Source: Mariannaea sp. PMI_226 (lineage: Eukaryota > Ascomycota > Sordariomycetes > Hypocreales > Nectriaceae). From it: 64,000 bases of DNA. Shown one piece after another: positions 34,292-47,385 of this stretch. The translations under genes were made by a program, and so were the position numbers. Each line of letters begins with the position of its first letter. The stretch's first letter is position 1. Below the pieces are notes generated by a model. That model had not been told where the DNA came from. It did no database searches and saw only the letters and a program-made list of their open reading frames with translations. Where the stretch lies: NCBI GenBank assembly GCA_024336345.1, contig JANFOG010000005.1, positions 1,612,001 through 1,676,000 of the forward strand. The letters are read 5' to 3'.

Positions 34292-36035
34292 GCCACTGAG
34301 CTGTTTAATGATTCATGGGGGGGCCTTGAATGTTGAAAGAGATCACACATATCAGGATTGAAGAGGCACATGTGGAAATGACAGTTTACGTGGAGGAGAT
34401 AGTTGCAGCCATTGATTTTCTTTTGTTTAGCGTCGTCGTTACGAGGCTGAAGACTAGTCTATCCTTTGACACAGTAGTTCTGACATTTCAATATAAAGAA
34501 TGATCTCACATTTTGAAGACCATCAACCAGTATGATATAAAAGCTCCGCCCTGACCCGTACGTGTAATTGTCTAGGTGTCTAGGCAGTTGTAGAAATAGA
34601 TTATTGGCAAATCAAGCCTGAGACCCTGTCTCGAAGCCACTGAAGCACGCCACAGCGACTGCCACTTCTTCTTCAAAGCATGTTCCTCATATGTCTCAGA
34701 TTTTTTTTCAGCCATCATATCGTCCCCATGCGGACCTTAGCCCTGGTTCTCATAGCGGCAAAATATTACCGTGCTCAAGAAGTCGTGTATATTGCACTTG
34801 TGTCTCCCATAGCAGTACACGGGGGGAGGAGGAGAAAGAAATTCTCGGAGCCCAACCCCAGCCCGCTCGTTTCCTCTCTTCTTCCCCTTTTGTTCCTTTT
34901 TGCCGCTGCCCCTTCGTATTGCGAATTTGGTGTTACCAGAGATATCCCACTCTTTCCGTCATCACACGACCTGCCCTGCCCTGCCCCTCCCCCAGCCTCC
35001 CCAGCCAGAAAAACAAAGAGGGAGTTTTTCTGACCAAATTTTTCAGGTCTCGGAATAGTTTGCCAGTGGGGGAAGTGGTACATGAAAGAAAAGTGAAATG
35101 GAGACCTGTTTGTGCTATCACGAGGAGGGGGGGCGTGTGTTCGGACTTGATCCTTTTTCACAAATAGGAGACCTGAACAAAACCCCCAAGGGCGGTGAGA
35201 CAAAAGCAAATTTCGAGGCACTCTTGGGGGTGGTGCTTGATTCGAGGGGTAGTGTTGCCTCTCTTGTACGATAGAGTAGGTAAGAGAGAGAGAGAAGGGG
35301 AGGTGGGGGGAGGGGGCCAAGGGGGTTAGATACGGGTATGGCAAGCGTCGCACTTTGTTGATTGGGCTTTTTGATTTTGAAAGAGTCTGAAGGGTTTCAG
35401 GAGGTAGGGAAGAGTGTGGGTATGTCATGTGTTGCTCGAAGTTCCGGAGAAGGATTAGTCCCTGGAGAAGGCGGTTCTTGTAGGAACGAATAGGATCATG
35501 AACAATTGTTCAGCTGTGCAACTTTGTAGCTTCCGGGACACGAGGGATACGCCCTTTGGGGGTTCCATTGTCTTACCTTCGGGGGCAGGGGAGGCGGCTG
35601 GAAACGGATATTCTGGCGGTGAGATGAGGAAAACAAAAACACAAGAAAAAAATCAAGTCAGGGATTCTATCTCTCTGAGCAGAGAGCAACGTCTAACTTC
35701 ATACAGAGAAACAATCTCCATAGCGCCCGTGAGGGCCATGTTCTACCACAAAAGTGTACTTCTTCTATATCTGCTCACATGTAGTTGAATCTGAAAGAGC
35801 CTTCCCATTTGATCCATAATCCCCGATGCAGAATGTTGTGCTGGTGATTGTGTGACAGACGCCAGAATAAACAAAAGAAAGTTTCGTCTTATATGTCATG
35901 CGATCGTATCCATGAACCCACATCAGTTCTCGTTCATGGCCGCCCCTTATTTTCGTTTCGTTTCGTTTCATAACTGCATGAAGCGCCAAGCAATGGCACA
36001 GTAAGAAAGTTTTGTTCATCGGGAGTGGCCGAGTA
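34292..36035. other. Intergenic 3' region, synthetase / BRCT gene
   Basis: The 1.7 kb between convergent stops contains no convincing gene. A 217-codon antisense frame at 34775-35428 is Pro/Ser-rich and arises from a GA/CT-rich tract (about 35270-35330). Two thirds of this stretch is likely non-coding, with 3' UTRs at each end. Confidence 0.55.
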
Positions 36036-37037
36036 TCAGACATCAGATGTCTTTTGAGAAAACATCCCGTAGACGCTTCCCTGATTCTTCGCGGCAATCT
36101 TGGTACTTGGAAAACGAGCCTCTGGCAGTCTCTTGCCGACTTTGAGACTTTCAAGAACCCTAACTCGGCGCCGAGGTTAGCCGTTTTGTCAGCGTTTCCC
36201 TGAGATATTGGGAGGCAGGGTAGTTGGTAACGTTATCCCGTGCCTTCATTGTGCCCAAATGGAATGCAGAAGCAGAAAGGAGCAGTTCACTACTACTCAC
36301 CATTCAACACCGACAAACTTGACTCCAGCACCTCTGACCTTCTTAATTTCCTTGTCCAACTTTCCTCCAGCCAACCCTATTCCACCGGTAGCAGGTTGAC
36401 CAAGAATGACGTGCGTGACCCGCCTGCGTCCAAGATGCAGCGACATTTGAGCACCATTCTCTGTAAGAATGTGCTTGAGCTTGTGGTCTGATACAAGGGG
36501 AAAGGTGCTCCCATTGACGAAGATGACCAAGCCATCGAAGATCTTCCTGGTGTCTCTGCCCTGTTCCCGTTCCTCATCTTCCCGACGTCGCTTCTCCGTT
36601 AGAGCATCCTCGTTGGTCAGTCCTCTCCCGTCTCCGCTGACAAGGCTGTCATGGTTGCTTCCAGACACTTTCTTTCCTAGACTCTCCTGCATCTTCCCGG
36701 GCTGCACAAGCATGTCCATGACGCTCCTCTTTGCCCGTTCCCTCACATTCTTGGGGACTACGGTCTTGTGCTTTTCACTCCAATCCTCGGATCCGGCACC
36801 CCAGGTGTCGCTAAGCCGCTCGCCGCCGAAAGCACCCCCGCCGAACTGGCTATTGAGCTTGCGGTTGCGCGACTCGCGCCATCCGGTGCCCGGGTTGTTC
36901 TCCGGCCGCTGATGGCCAGTCGAGGACGAGTTCCACGGGTCAAATTTAGCTCCGTAAACAGGCTGTGCCGCATATTCCGGGTGAGGCTGCTGTCTGCTTG
37001 GTGGTGATGGTGGTGGTGCTGACTGTGGTGGTCGCAT
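36036..37037 (-). CDS. BRCT-domain protein, REV1-like BRCT
   Basis: Exons 37037-36301 and 36159-36036 (minus strand) give 286 aa. It is a small fungal protein with one C-terminal BRCT domain (about 166-262): IFDGLVIFVNGSTFPLVSDHKLKHI, GRRRVTHVILG and, across the splice, KFVGVEWVLESLKVGKRLPEARF. The conserved tryptophan is split by the 141-base intron; the unspliced frame would end at GVEW. The wording of this domain most resembles that of the translesion polymerase REV1, but no polymerase domain follows, so it is not REV1 itself. The first 160 residues are Pro/Gln-rich then basic and charged, probably disordered. The tail has GSVYGMFSQKTSDV. BRCT domains bind phosphopeptides or DNA ends, so a DNA-damage role is likely. 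ATG 37037 is the first in frame. Confidence 0.85.
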
Positions 37038-39337
37038 TGTCGTGCCCCTGTCGTGTGTCCTTTTTTTGCTTTTTTTGCGGCTTTGTTTGTCCCTCAATTT
37101 ACTGTTCCCTGTTTCGGCTCTGACTCGTGAAAATGAGATAAATAGGGTGTTTGTGTATATGGTCAAGGTGGTGAAGATGATCTGGGTCTACACATATTGC
37201 CGCTGAACAAAACAAGTTCACGATTCAATGGCGAGAGTTGTCCTCGAGGTTACCGAGGCAATTATGGCCCTTTCAGGCCTCCTTCCATTGACAGAGTCGC
37301 CCGACATCGTCTGACCTAAGGCGGTAATTTGACTCTAAATTCCCACTCTTTTTTTTTTACTGGGTCGCGTGGCGCGTGCGAGAGACAAGAGACAAGTCGG
37401 GGGAGGTTCATCCAAGGAACGCGAAGTCACATGAGCGCGATCAAAGGCCCTCGCTTTCTCCCTTTTGCTATTCGCCCAATCGTCCAATCGCCCCTATCGC
37501 CCTACCCTAGACTCATGTGCTTTCGTAGTTACCGGCCTTCGTGGTCGCTTTTGGGAGTTTTGTCATTCGGTTCATCCTTCATCCTTCCATGAAAGTATCC
37601 TAATTGATATTATTAGCTTAGCTACCTATCTTACAGACATACCTACCTTACCCAGGCGTGATAATAGAGACCCCCCTTACTTCCCCCTACTTGATTATCC
37701 TACAAGTACGAGGTTGGGGTAGGATTCCTATGACGTACTTGTTGCTTTGACCTGATGGCATATTCTAATCAATTTGGCCATTGCAATTTAGCAGTACATC
37801 ACAAGCAGATCCGCATGCACATATCTCGTGTAACGGACAAGGCCTCGGCTCCCAGTTTTTACCAGCAACCCGCAACATGCCCAGGACACTAGACAGATCA
37901 TCTACAGTACTTCATATCCGAGACCCCTGGTTCCAGGAGCAACTGTACGGCACGAAAGTGAGTGCACACTCTCCACAACCCCCCGCCACCCCTCCATATA
38001 CTTCCAACACGGTCGAGCTGCATGCAAGAGAGGAGGCGGCTTGCTTGCTGCAATCATGATGCGCATCACTCGGGCATATTAGGCGAGGTCCTCCAGAAGC
38101 AAGGGGAGAACCCAAATCCCGGGCAAAGATAAACGTTGAAACAAGCAAAAGGTGGTGCTGGCGAAAGCGAGCCAAGGCGGCGCGTCGATGCGAGTGCATG
38201 GCCCGTCAGCCTTGTTGGCCTATTGCATAGTCACTGCCTTCATGTTCGCAGCAGAATACCGCATCTTTGAAAAGCACAGACATGCTCACGCCCCCCCTTC
38301 TTTGCGCACCTCAGACAAAGACCACATGGGCAGCCAGACAGGCAGATGGGCGGCAGATGGGCGGCAGCAGAATCTCATAATTTCCTTCTCATGCGGGCAC
38401 ATGAAAGCGGCAATATTGCGTACTATACATACAACACATTGAACACATACACACAAACAAATACCCCAGTACAGCCATAGTTACTATACTGTAGTTCCGA
38501 CTGCACAGTACTTGCACTATGACCGGCATCGCACCAGATGTTGTAGAAAATATCACCGAGGACGCACCAGAATGCGTCAGCAAGGCTATGTATCAGCATA
38601 ATCGATACTGAAATCGACACTGGTGCGTAATTGGCCATAAATACTTGGCCTCTACGTACTGGTTTTGTAAACTATTTTCCATTGGAATGCATTATCATCT
38701 CACAGAGGCTCTTTGCCGTTTGCATCCTGCACCCGTAGAACAACATACTACGGTACACACAACTATGGTAATTCGCCATCCTCTTTTCTTACCAGCTTAC
38801 CGCCCGAGCCCCCAAATTCAGCACTCAGCTCGGCCCAGTGGAAGAAATTACACTAATGCCTTACTCGCTCACGGCACACGGCACAAGGCATGAGCCGCTT
38901 GAATCACTCCCCCAAAGACCAAACGCGTGAAGAACAAACCAACATTGCGATATGCAATCTGTATTTCATCCCAGGTGCGTGGAGCTACCCCAATCACAAC
39001 CAGCAGATCCTTGCTGCCCAGCCCAGCATCAAATTGATTCCAGGTCATCACAATTATCGGGTCGATGTACTTGGGTCCTGCCGAAGCCCCCTCCCGACTA
39101 TGCTCGTTCGCTGACGCAATCTCGCCGTTGACATTTTCTCGACAAATGGCGTGCAAGCGTAGCCTTGCTGCCAAATCATTCAGCCAGCCATTCGATCCTC
39201 ATCGCTTGCAGCCATTGATTGGCACAAGTCCGAAGGTCCCTAGACTACAAAGCAGAGCAATATAATTTGTATAGCATCATCTATCCGTATCTTACTCCCT
39301 GATCGCATGGGAAATCATCTCACCTTTTGTGAACGGA

Positions 39338-39388
39338 CCTCCTCCTCCTCCTCCTCCACCACCACCACCACCACCACCACCACCACCA
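39338..39388. repeat. (TCC)n(ACC)n trinucleotide tract
   Basis: About six TCC units run into about ten ACC units. It would encode Ser/Thr or Pro runs if translated but no gene is present here. Confidence 0.9.
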
Positions 39389-41405
39389 TCTCATCCTGCC
39401 TCTACCTCTCTGCCTCTGTACGATGGTATCTGCTGTCTCTGCTTTCCCCCAAGCCACAAGCCAAAGTGATACGCACGCCCCTCCACCCCTGTTCCTGGCT
39501 ATTCCCTTCGCCCACCTACCTGTCCGAGTACTAAATGGCATCTGCCGTCATGTTTTTCTTTCTTGGCCGCCCACCGCGCCCACAAACAAGGACTGAGAGC
39601 TGATATCAATACTGTAGCAGAGTACCTAGGTACGTACTCTGACTGGCATTAAACTTGCCCCTCCGCCGCCCAGGACAAAGTACAAAGTACAGTAAGGAGT
39701 ACCCCGTGGCAAAATCAGGCTCACAAGAAAGAGAGAAAAAAATATGTCGTCTCACCAGTTTGCTGGCTGGGATGGCTGCTACCCACACTCCACTCTTTTC
39801 CATCAGGGCACCAGCTCCAGCACCACCTTGCTCAGCACATATGCGGATCATACCTGCAGCTCGCACCCCATTTGACTGATTTCTGAGCTTTGTTGCCCTA
39901 CCGATTTCGTACCCGAAATCCCCTGAAGTGAGGATAAGTTGAGCAGCGGATTGCCGCTGCTAAGTGGACTTTGCATTTGTCGGTTACATGGAGCATGCAA
40001 CCTGACCAGGTCCCAGGCGGAGTCTTGAATGTTTTTGACATGCCATGATCACGGCAGAGGAGTAAATCAAAGGCGGGGGATACGGGCAATTTTGTTCACC
40101 ATTGTCTATCCATTGCGGTTTTTGACTGTACTCCCCTTAAACTTGCTTGTCCATTCTACTACCACGTCCTCTAGTCATTCTGATCCTTGGCCTGAATATA
40201 GAAAAGGCATTAGCATGTGTTGGCAGTCCGCCAGCAACAACTCCGGTCCTCCAACACTGGTACGTTAGAAATGGCGAATAAAATAATTATACGCCCCCAA
40301 GGCAGCAACCCATCCCCAGGCTGTTCCAGGGGACCTTCGAGTTTCTTCTCATTATACATATTCGTGCATATGTACGAGTCGGTACCTACTGAAGAATGGC
40401 GCCCCGTACATTAGTTGGCCGCCATGACAGGTGGATCACAGACCATGACTTCGTTTCCCCTCCTTTCCCGAGCTGCGCGCTGCTGTGCGGGAAGGCTAAT
40501 GTAAGCTAGATCCTCGCGTCTTCTTCTTCAACGTTGCTCTCAGCCCAACATCTTTTCGTTTTTTCCTTTGTCTTTTTTAGCGTTGCTCTTTCTTTCCGTG
40601 TACCGAGCGTAGACATGCAATAACTGATTGCTAGCCTTGATAATTCACGATAATTGCATAGACACTCTTGTCCAAAGTTCGCCTGCCTCGCCCATTTTCA
40701 ATTTTATCAACGAGAAATCCTGCAATATTGGCGGGAGCGGCCCGGGTGATACAACCCAAAGTCGCCCGTGGTTGCGAATCCCTCGTGGTCTCGTACCAGC
40801 CCAGTGCGGAGTACATGATGCAGTCGAAGAGCCTGGCATGCTGACAGGGAGCAAAAGCCGCCGATAGTCTGTGGCTGCTTTCTCTGAGATCTGTTTCGTT
40901 GTCGCTCGGCGGAGCCACCGAGTGAGTTGGCAAGGAAGTGGTGTCGTTATCCCCCCCCTCCATGCATGGGCAAGCAAGGGAGGGGTTGTTCTAAGACTAG
41001 GTATCTCGAACACACCCATCAGCAGGTACCTACTTACAGCCTGAGGAGTAGCGGTGAGAGTGACACTAGCCCCCAATGAGTTCGATTCGGGGCCCGAGAG
41101 GAAAAAAAGAACGAGCGGATGTTTACAGAGCATCTGGTGGCTTGTCTCCTGGTGCCAGAATTGCAAGTTCGTTATTGACAATTGAGCGAATGTTCGAGAG
41201 AGGATACTGGTTTGGATACGCATACGTTCAGGAACCAATTTGATGTTGGAAGAAGCGAGATGCACATGCAAGCATCAATCAGATCTAGGACAAGCGCAAC
41301 CATGGCGGGACAGCACAGGAGCGCACTAGGCGCTGCCAGATCGCATCTGGGGGTGAGAAACCGCAGCGGCAGTATGTGCTCAGAGCCGTGTTTGGGTGAT
41401 GGGTA

Positions 41406-41430
41406 TGTGTGTGTGTGTGTGTGTGTGTGT
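41406..41430. repeat. (GT)n microsatellite
   Basis: About twelve TG units followed by ATGCGTGCGTGTG. A potential Z-DNA tract within the gene desert. No gene is adjacent. Confidence 0.9.
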
Positions 41431-44400
41431 ATGCGTGCGTGTGAATGGCCTAGAACTTTCGTACTGTACGGAGTAAGACGCTGAATGGAATATCCCCGGA
41501 GCTGGCGAGTTGTTTCTGACTAGAGGTGGACCAGTGATGATAGTTGCCCCCAACCCTTTGTTGACGAAGAGCAATTATGACAATCGTGGGAGTTGTGGGA
41601 GCCATGGAACGGACGCACCTCGCCTAGCGCCAAATGCAACACCATTCCCCGGTTTAGCAACGGCTTCACCCACCAGCGTCCGATGTGAGGCGGACCGTTG
41701 TTCACGGCATGTGCTCACATGCACAGCAAACCAGCGGATAAGTGAGCTTTGTTTGTTGTGCGTTGGCACCAGACTTTGACGATTGACCATTTTCACAACA
41801 GAGTGGCCCCTAAGGCGCCATCAAATCAATTATTTGATGTGGCATTGATGGAAACCCAATGCAGACCTTGTCCGAGAACTCGTCAGGTTGTCTCATGCTC
41901 ACTCCCCAAGCCATCGGACAACGAGCCCGGTCACGGAAGGATGAGTTGATAATACTGGAGAGATAGACAGTTCGACCCAACCCCCTGCTATTCGTAAGTT
42001 CAACAAACTCAATAACCTGAGGAACCAACAACCAATGGAATTGCAAGAAGCTGAAGACTTCGGGTCCTGCTTGTTGGGGGTGGTTGCTTTGCTGGCGGTC
42101 CTGGCGGTCCTGACGAGGACGTGGTGGTGGGCGTACCAACAGACGTGGTGGGCGCTCATTGGGTTGCTTCGAAGTCAGCGGCCGGCCTAGTGTCATTACC
42201 AACAAACCAGCCCGGGCCTCAGACGACGGCTGATAAAGTCGGGTACGGAGGTACGCGGACAGAGGATTTCTCAGGTTGTCCTCAATCTTACGGAACCTCT
42301 GCTCGCCGATGTATCGTTATGCCGTTTACGAGCGAGCTGTTTTCTGGTCTTCATTTTCGGGCTAGCCAATGGCCTCGGGTCAAGCTATGGGGAGTTGGTC
42401 ATTTTCCGAAGCCCCCGCTATGCTGTCATATGGGGAGGTAAGTACGAAAGCATCTTTCTAGCCAAATGCCTACTTAGCAAACCCGAAATCTGAGTATATC
42501 TGCCATATTTCAGAGTGCTGATTGTTGGTTGTGATTGTGTTATCGATGGGAACTTTTGTGACCTCAAGCCTTCTGTCCCATCCGTACCGTGTCCATCTCG
42601 CATCTGACAGCGAGACGAACGGGTAGACTAACGCCAGCATCTCCACCTTCAAGCGAAGGCACCATGCTCTCGCCAGCCTGCTAGAAGGCGGAGGCTTGGT
42701 AGGGAAAAGTGGCAACTTGGATGGGCAACGCCTTGACCTTCCGATCCCCCACGACATATGGGATAAGGAAATCGGCCGAAGCCAGCGATGGTTGGCCGGC
42801 TGTGAGCAGAAGAGGCCAGGGCGTGGAGGACCGGGATCCATGAAACGTCCAAAACAGGCCCTTGCCCACTCTTCCCGATTCCACTGCACCTCTCATTGGT
42901 CATGTTCTCAACTTGCACTACATAGCCGCTGTGCAGGTCATGCAAGTGCTCAAGCCAACATGATCCCCCTCTATCCCTGTCACCGGCTGCAGGGACTCAA
43001 GACCAGAAGCACAGAAGGATGATGCGGAGCAATCGAAGCTCAGCCCTCCCAGGGTGTGCAGACGACAAGGACATGGGAAGAGCGGATGATGAGGAAAGAG
43101 AGACACTTGGATTTCCTCATATCATTATAAGAATAACAATAATCAAGTAAAGTTGCGGATCTTAGCGGCTTCGGCTTGAGCGGGGTCAAGCCGTTCGTAT
43201 CCGGGTTTGTTGTTTATTGAAGCTGGTATAAGAAAAAAAAAACTAATTATTTTTTCAAAAAAAAAAGGGTGTTAGGTGGCAGAATGAATTATACATTCTC
43301 CACCTGATTATTAGCATCCGAAACTTGGGCGTTCGATGTCTATTATGTATTTTGACCGGCCAGCTGGGCTCTGACCTGTCCCTTCAAAGTGGCAGGCCTT
43401 GACCAAATCTTCTGGTAACTTGGTGCGTCAGTTTTGTCTTGAGAGCCTTCCGCGATGCCGAATTTCTGGCCCAACGATCAGTTGCACTGCAACCACATAC
43501 TGGCACCACCTCTAGGTTTGGTTAATGCGTTTATGTTAATTTGTAGATATTCCCTTGTTTCTACCTTGGGGAATTAATTTCGAAGCTATTGTGCTGTCTC
43601 AAATCATTGACCCTTACACCGTCCCAACCTGACGCATCATGTGCAAGAGCATGAAGGCTCTGTGTTGTCTAAGGGGGCAGGGTCTATGAGAAGGTATCAT
43701 GAACTTGAATCAAGAGGCATTGTATGGCAACGAACGAACCTTGTTACGTCTTGAAGACCTGGGTCGCTGCTGTCAGAAAGGCCCTAAGCCGAGTTTCGTT
43801 CTGGTTCGGCGCACCATTATAAAGCTAGGCTCCATCGTCAAGCCGCTAATGTTTGCTAAGATGAATTCTCCAAGGCCACCATGATACGATGGCGGTTGTA
43901 AGAAAAATAAAAGTGCTTCTGTCTGTAGAAATTGCCTAGGTTCTGCGATATGTCAGAACCATGGTCAATAGAACAAGTTCGGCGTGCAGGCATAACCGAC
44001 CATCATGGGACAACGGATTGGTGAGACGCACAAGCAATCCGAGCTATCAAGTGGGGACGGCCTGGCCATTCAAGCGGTCAAAAGGGCACCGAGGCCGGGC
44101 TGGACCGGACCCGAGCCGGACTCTTGTCTCGCCCTAAGACATTCTGTGTCATGATGGACTGTTCCGGGTGAGACAAGGAGCCTAGATCGAGGGCCATGAG
44201 AGGCTTCTCGAGAAATCGGGTCAACAATGTGGCTGACCATGTGTCCCCATTGAAACGTGTTGGGCAAACCGTCACAGCCAGTTGGGGGTGGCCAGCTGTC
44301 AAGCCCTTCGGCCACGCAAGGCCAACGGGCGCTTGAGCTGGCAGATTTGTGCGGCTGATCTCGATAACAAGCGATTTCGGGTGCATAATGTGCTATGTAG

Positions 44401-47170
44401 TAGACGATGCCGTGTACTGAGAATAAATTAAACTCATTTTTAGTTCTTGATTCAAAAGATCATATCCATCACAATTCCAGATGACCACCTGTATTTGATC
44501 CTTCACCTGATGGTTCGGGAACTTCTTGGGATATAAAGATGACGCACAAGGTGCTCGGCGAGTTTCGCTCAACATCATGGTCTAGGTAATTAGTTCGTAT
44601 GCCCGCGAATGAACCAAAGGGAGGAGCAGCTCGTGAGAAGCCGTCATCGCCGGCCGGTAACTAGCTGGGTTCAGCATGGGTGACTTGTAGGGCTAGGGTC
44701 ATAGTGAGGGCGAGGGTGGCTGGGTTCCCTTGATGCTGCCGCGGTGGTCGAGCCAGGGTGGTACCGGTCACGGAGTCAGCTACTTGGTGTCGGTTCAAGG
44801 GCCATTCGCCTCCCACAGTGCGCGTGTTCCATGGCCTTCGTCAATTAAATGTCCACGGACCGGGAATTGGCCATTCCTGGACGAACTTGCGAAATTTTCT
44901 GACGAGCATTCGGTTTTCATTTGGTTTCGATGGTTTCGTTTTTACTCGGCTTGTAGCGGTATCTGTGCTATTGGGCTGGAAAAGAAGGTGTAAATAGAAG
45001 GTGCAAATTTGGACTGGTGCGTTTGCACTGTCTCTATTGTGTCGCTGGCATGTTTGTGGTGAGTGCTCCTACTTACCCAGCTGTTCCCAGAAAAAGGCAG
45101 GCGCCACTACTTCAATACGACACTTGAGGGTTCAGCTGTCAAACATTTTTCCAACAACGTGAATAAATGGTCAATGACAAATGTACCGACCATGTAAGGC
45201 ATGGCTCACTTTTGATGCACTCTTTGGCCTCTGGGTACCTGCGTCACCCAATGCAGACGGTCTGAAACTCCTGTTCTGTCTTGTTGCTTCACAGTGTGTA
45301 TATTTTTGATGCCGTGGTTGCGTAGTTGGTACTCCGTGAACATTGGCTGTTCCCTCTCGTTCCCTCCATCTGCCTTGCCTTTCTTCTTTTCCTTGTCAAT
45401 GTTTTATGGGTTTGCTTTTTCTCCTACATAGCTGGTCTATAATTTTGTTTCCCTTGTTCAAATTACCTCTTGAAACCATGAAATATTCGCCTCATTACCA
45501 GGGAATATGCGAACTAGCTTTCATTTTCTGTACTTTAATATTTTGGGTTGTCTTTCTCCCACGCCTCCGCAGGACAACACTCGGCCGGATGACGAAACAT
45601 GCTCTAGCTCAAGCGGAATCTTGCATTGGGTGCATGTATGTGCATGGCACATGGCTCCACCGCAGGAGTTCAAATCCTGCGAGTTTGCCTTGTTGAGAAA
45701 GAAATGGGGGCCTATCTTTTGTAAAAGTACGGTACCATCGCCATAGCAGGAGACATACGGTGCAACACCTTGCAAAGTCCGGGACCCCGGGAGGAAAACA
45801 ATCTGATCTCAGGTCTGTGATGGGTCTGTGATGGGGCCATAACTATTCAGGCTCTTTACCCAGCCTTAATGGGATACGCACCGGAAACAAGCTTACCCGT
45901 CCATAAAAAAAAAACAAAGCGCGATGCCAGATCTGATTGAACCCCATGCTTCCCGAGAGTAAAGCCCTCAAAGGTGCCTGGTGCTGTCCTGGACATCCGG
46001 CCTACGACTCAAATAATCCATGCCGATTGGTGTGATGTCACCTTTTCCTCTCCCTACCTCCACATATATTACTATGTACTTCTCAGTGTTCTCTTTGCCA
46101 AAGAGGCTTTCCTTGTGCATCTAAGTTACCTCTTTGCCGCACACCCTCCTGGAAGTGGAACTAGAAGGCGTAGTCTTGCCTTAGTTCCCGCCTTGACGAT
46201 GTTAGGCAGGTCATGATGTAAAATCCCGAGGGAAGTCTGAATTGGTGTGGCCAGCTTCTGGTGGTTAATAAGCCTGGTGGCTGGTCAATATGACAGAGGG
46301 GGTCAGTCAAGCTTCGTGAGAAGGGACGGAAGGCGTGACTCAAGTTACAATCGCAGCAGTTATTTGTTTGGCGTATGATCTCATTCGGTATAGATTTTTG
46401 TCTAGTCACCACCCATTTGACAGTAGGATATCTCGGGCTGACATAGCTTAAGGATCTGATGCGGGGCGTGCCCAGCATCATTAATCTCATGTCTGAATTC
46501 CAGACCCTATACTCTGCGTGTGCGCAGGCCTCGGGTGCATACGCGAGCCATCGCGCACTACATGAACTTAACCCCCCCTGTGTGGATTCAGATCCGCCTG
46601 AAATAGTATCACGGAGAAGATCAACGCTGGGGACTTGGTTGCTTAATGAGAAAGGTACTGCGAGTACTCTAGGCGCATTGTACTCAGGTACATTGAACGA
46701 TAAATTCTTCTACGCCGTATGAGGGCTACCTGACCAGACCTACTACGACCTATGCGAGTGGGGAAATAACTTTACCATGTATATTGACAAGAGAGCTGAT
46801 GAGGAATATACTTCGCCGACGCCTGTGGCTATTCAAGGACCTGGCTAACCATAACGTCCGGCGAAATTTCTAGAATCAAGCCGAGCATGTGAGAAGCCGT
46901 GATAGTCGACAAAAAAAGCCCTCACATGTAGAGTACTGGTCATTCATTCGTAATTGTTTGGTAAGGTCACCATTAGTTTTTATCGAAAGAGAGCTTGTTC
47001 ATCAAAGCAGTCCAGGGTATATCCAGTACGTACTTGATTCAGATGATAAAAATGCACAACGTCCGTTCCTCGTGCTTTTGCATTGCACATGCAAAGGAGG
47101 GTCCCTGTCGCAGTCACAAAAAGCTCCCAGTGGCACATTATGCACCTTGCATACCCGGTGCCAACGTTGT

Positions 47171-47195
47171 GCAGGGCAGGGCAGGGCAGGGCAGT
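47171..47195. repeat. GCAGG tandem repeat
   Basis: Four consecutive GCAGG units plus a final GCAG. Simple repeat in the gene desert. Confidence 0.8.
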
Positions 47196-47359
47196 CTAAG
47201 CATGCGACGGCAGAGGAGGACATCAGATGCTATGCCATGCTAGATGGGCAGCATGAGATCTGCAGAAGGTTGTTAAAATTATACCTGGTGCCCGTCCAGT
47301 GGCGCGTACCTGAAGTTTGACCCTACCGGGGAATGGCCAAAGCTTGCATACGTGATAAT

Positions 47360-47385
47360 GATATCACGATATCACGATATCACGA
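47360..47385. repeat. GATATCAC tandem repeat
   Basis: Three head-to-tail copies of GATATCAC, preceded by CGTGATAATG, which is partly complementary. Each unit contains the palindrome GATATC. Confidence 0.85.

Noticed and set aside
34775..35428. 217-codon minus-strand frame between the synthetase and BRCT genes
   Set aside because: Pro/Ser low complexity from a GA/CT-rich tract, no introns, no motif, no neighbour logic.
45595..45690. tRNA-like stretch with TAGCTCAAGCGG and a CGCAGGA-GTTCAAA-TCCTGCG hairpin
   Set aside because: The 7-bp hairpin is perfect, but when GTTCAAAT is aligned to a T loop the T-stem does not pair, no D-stem partner or acceptor stem is found. It is at best a chance resemblance or an old tRNA-derived scrap.
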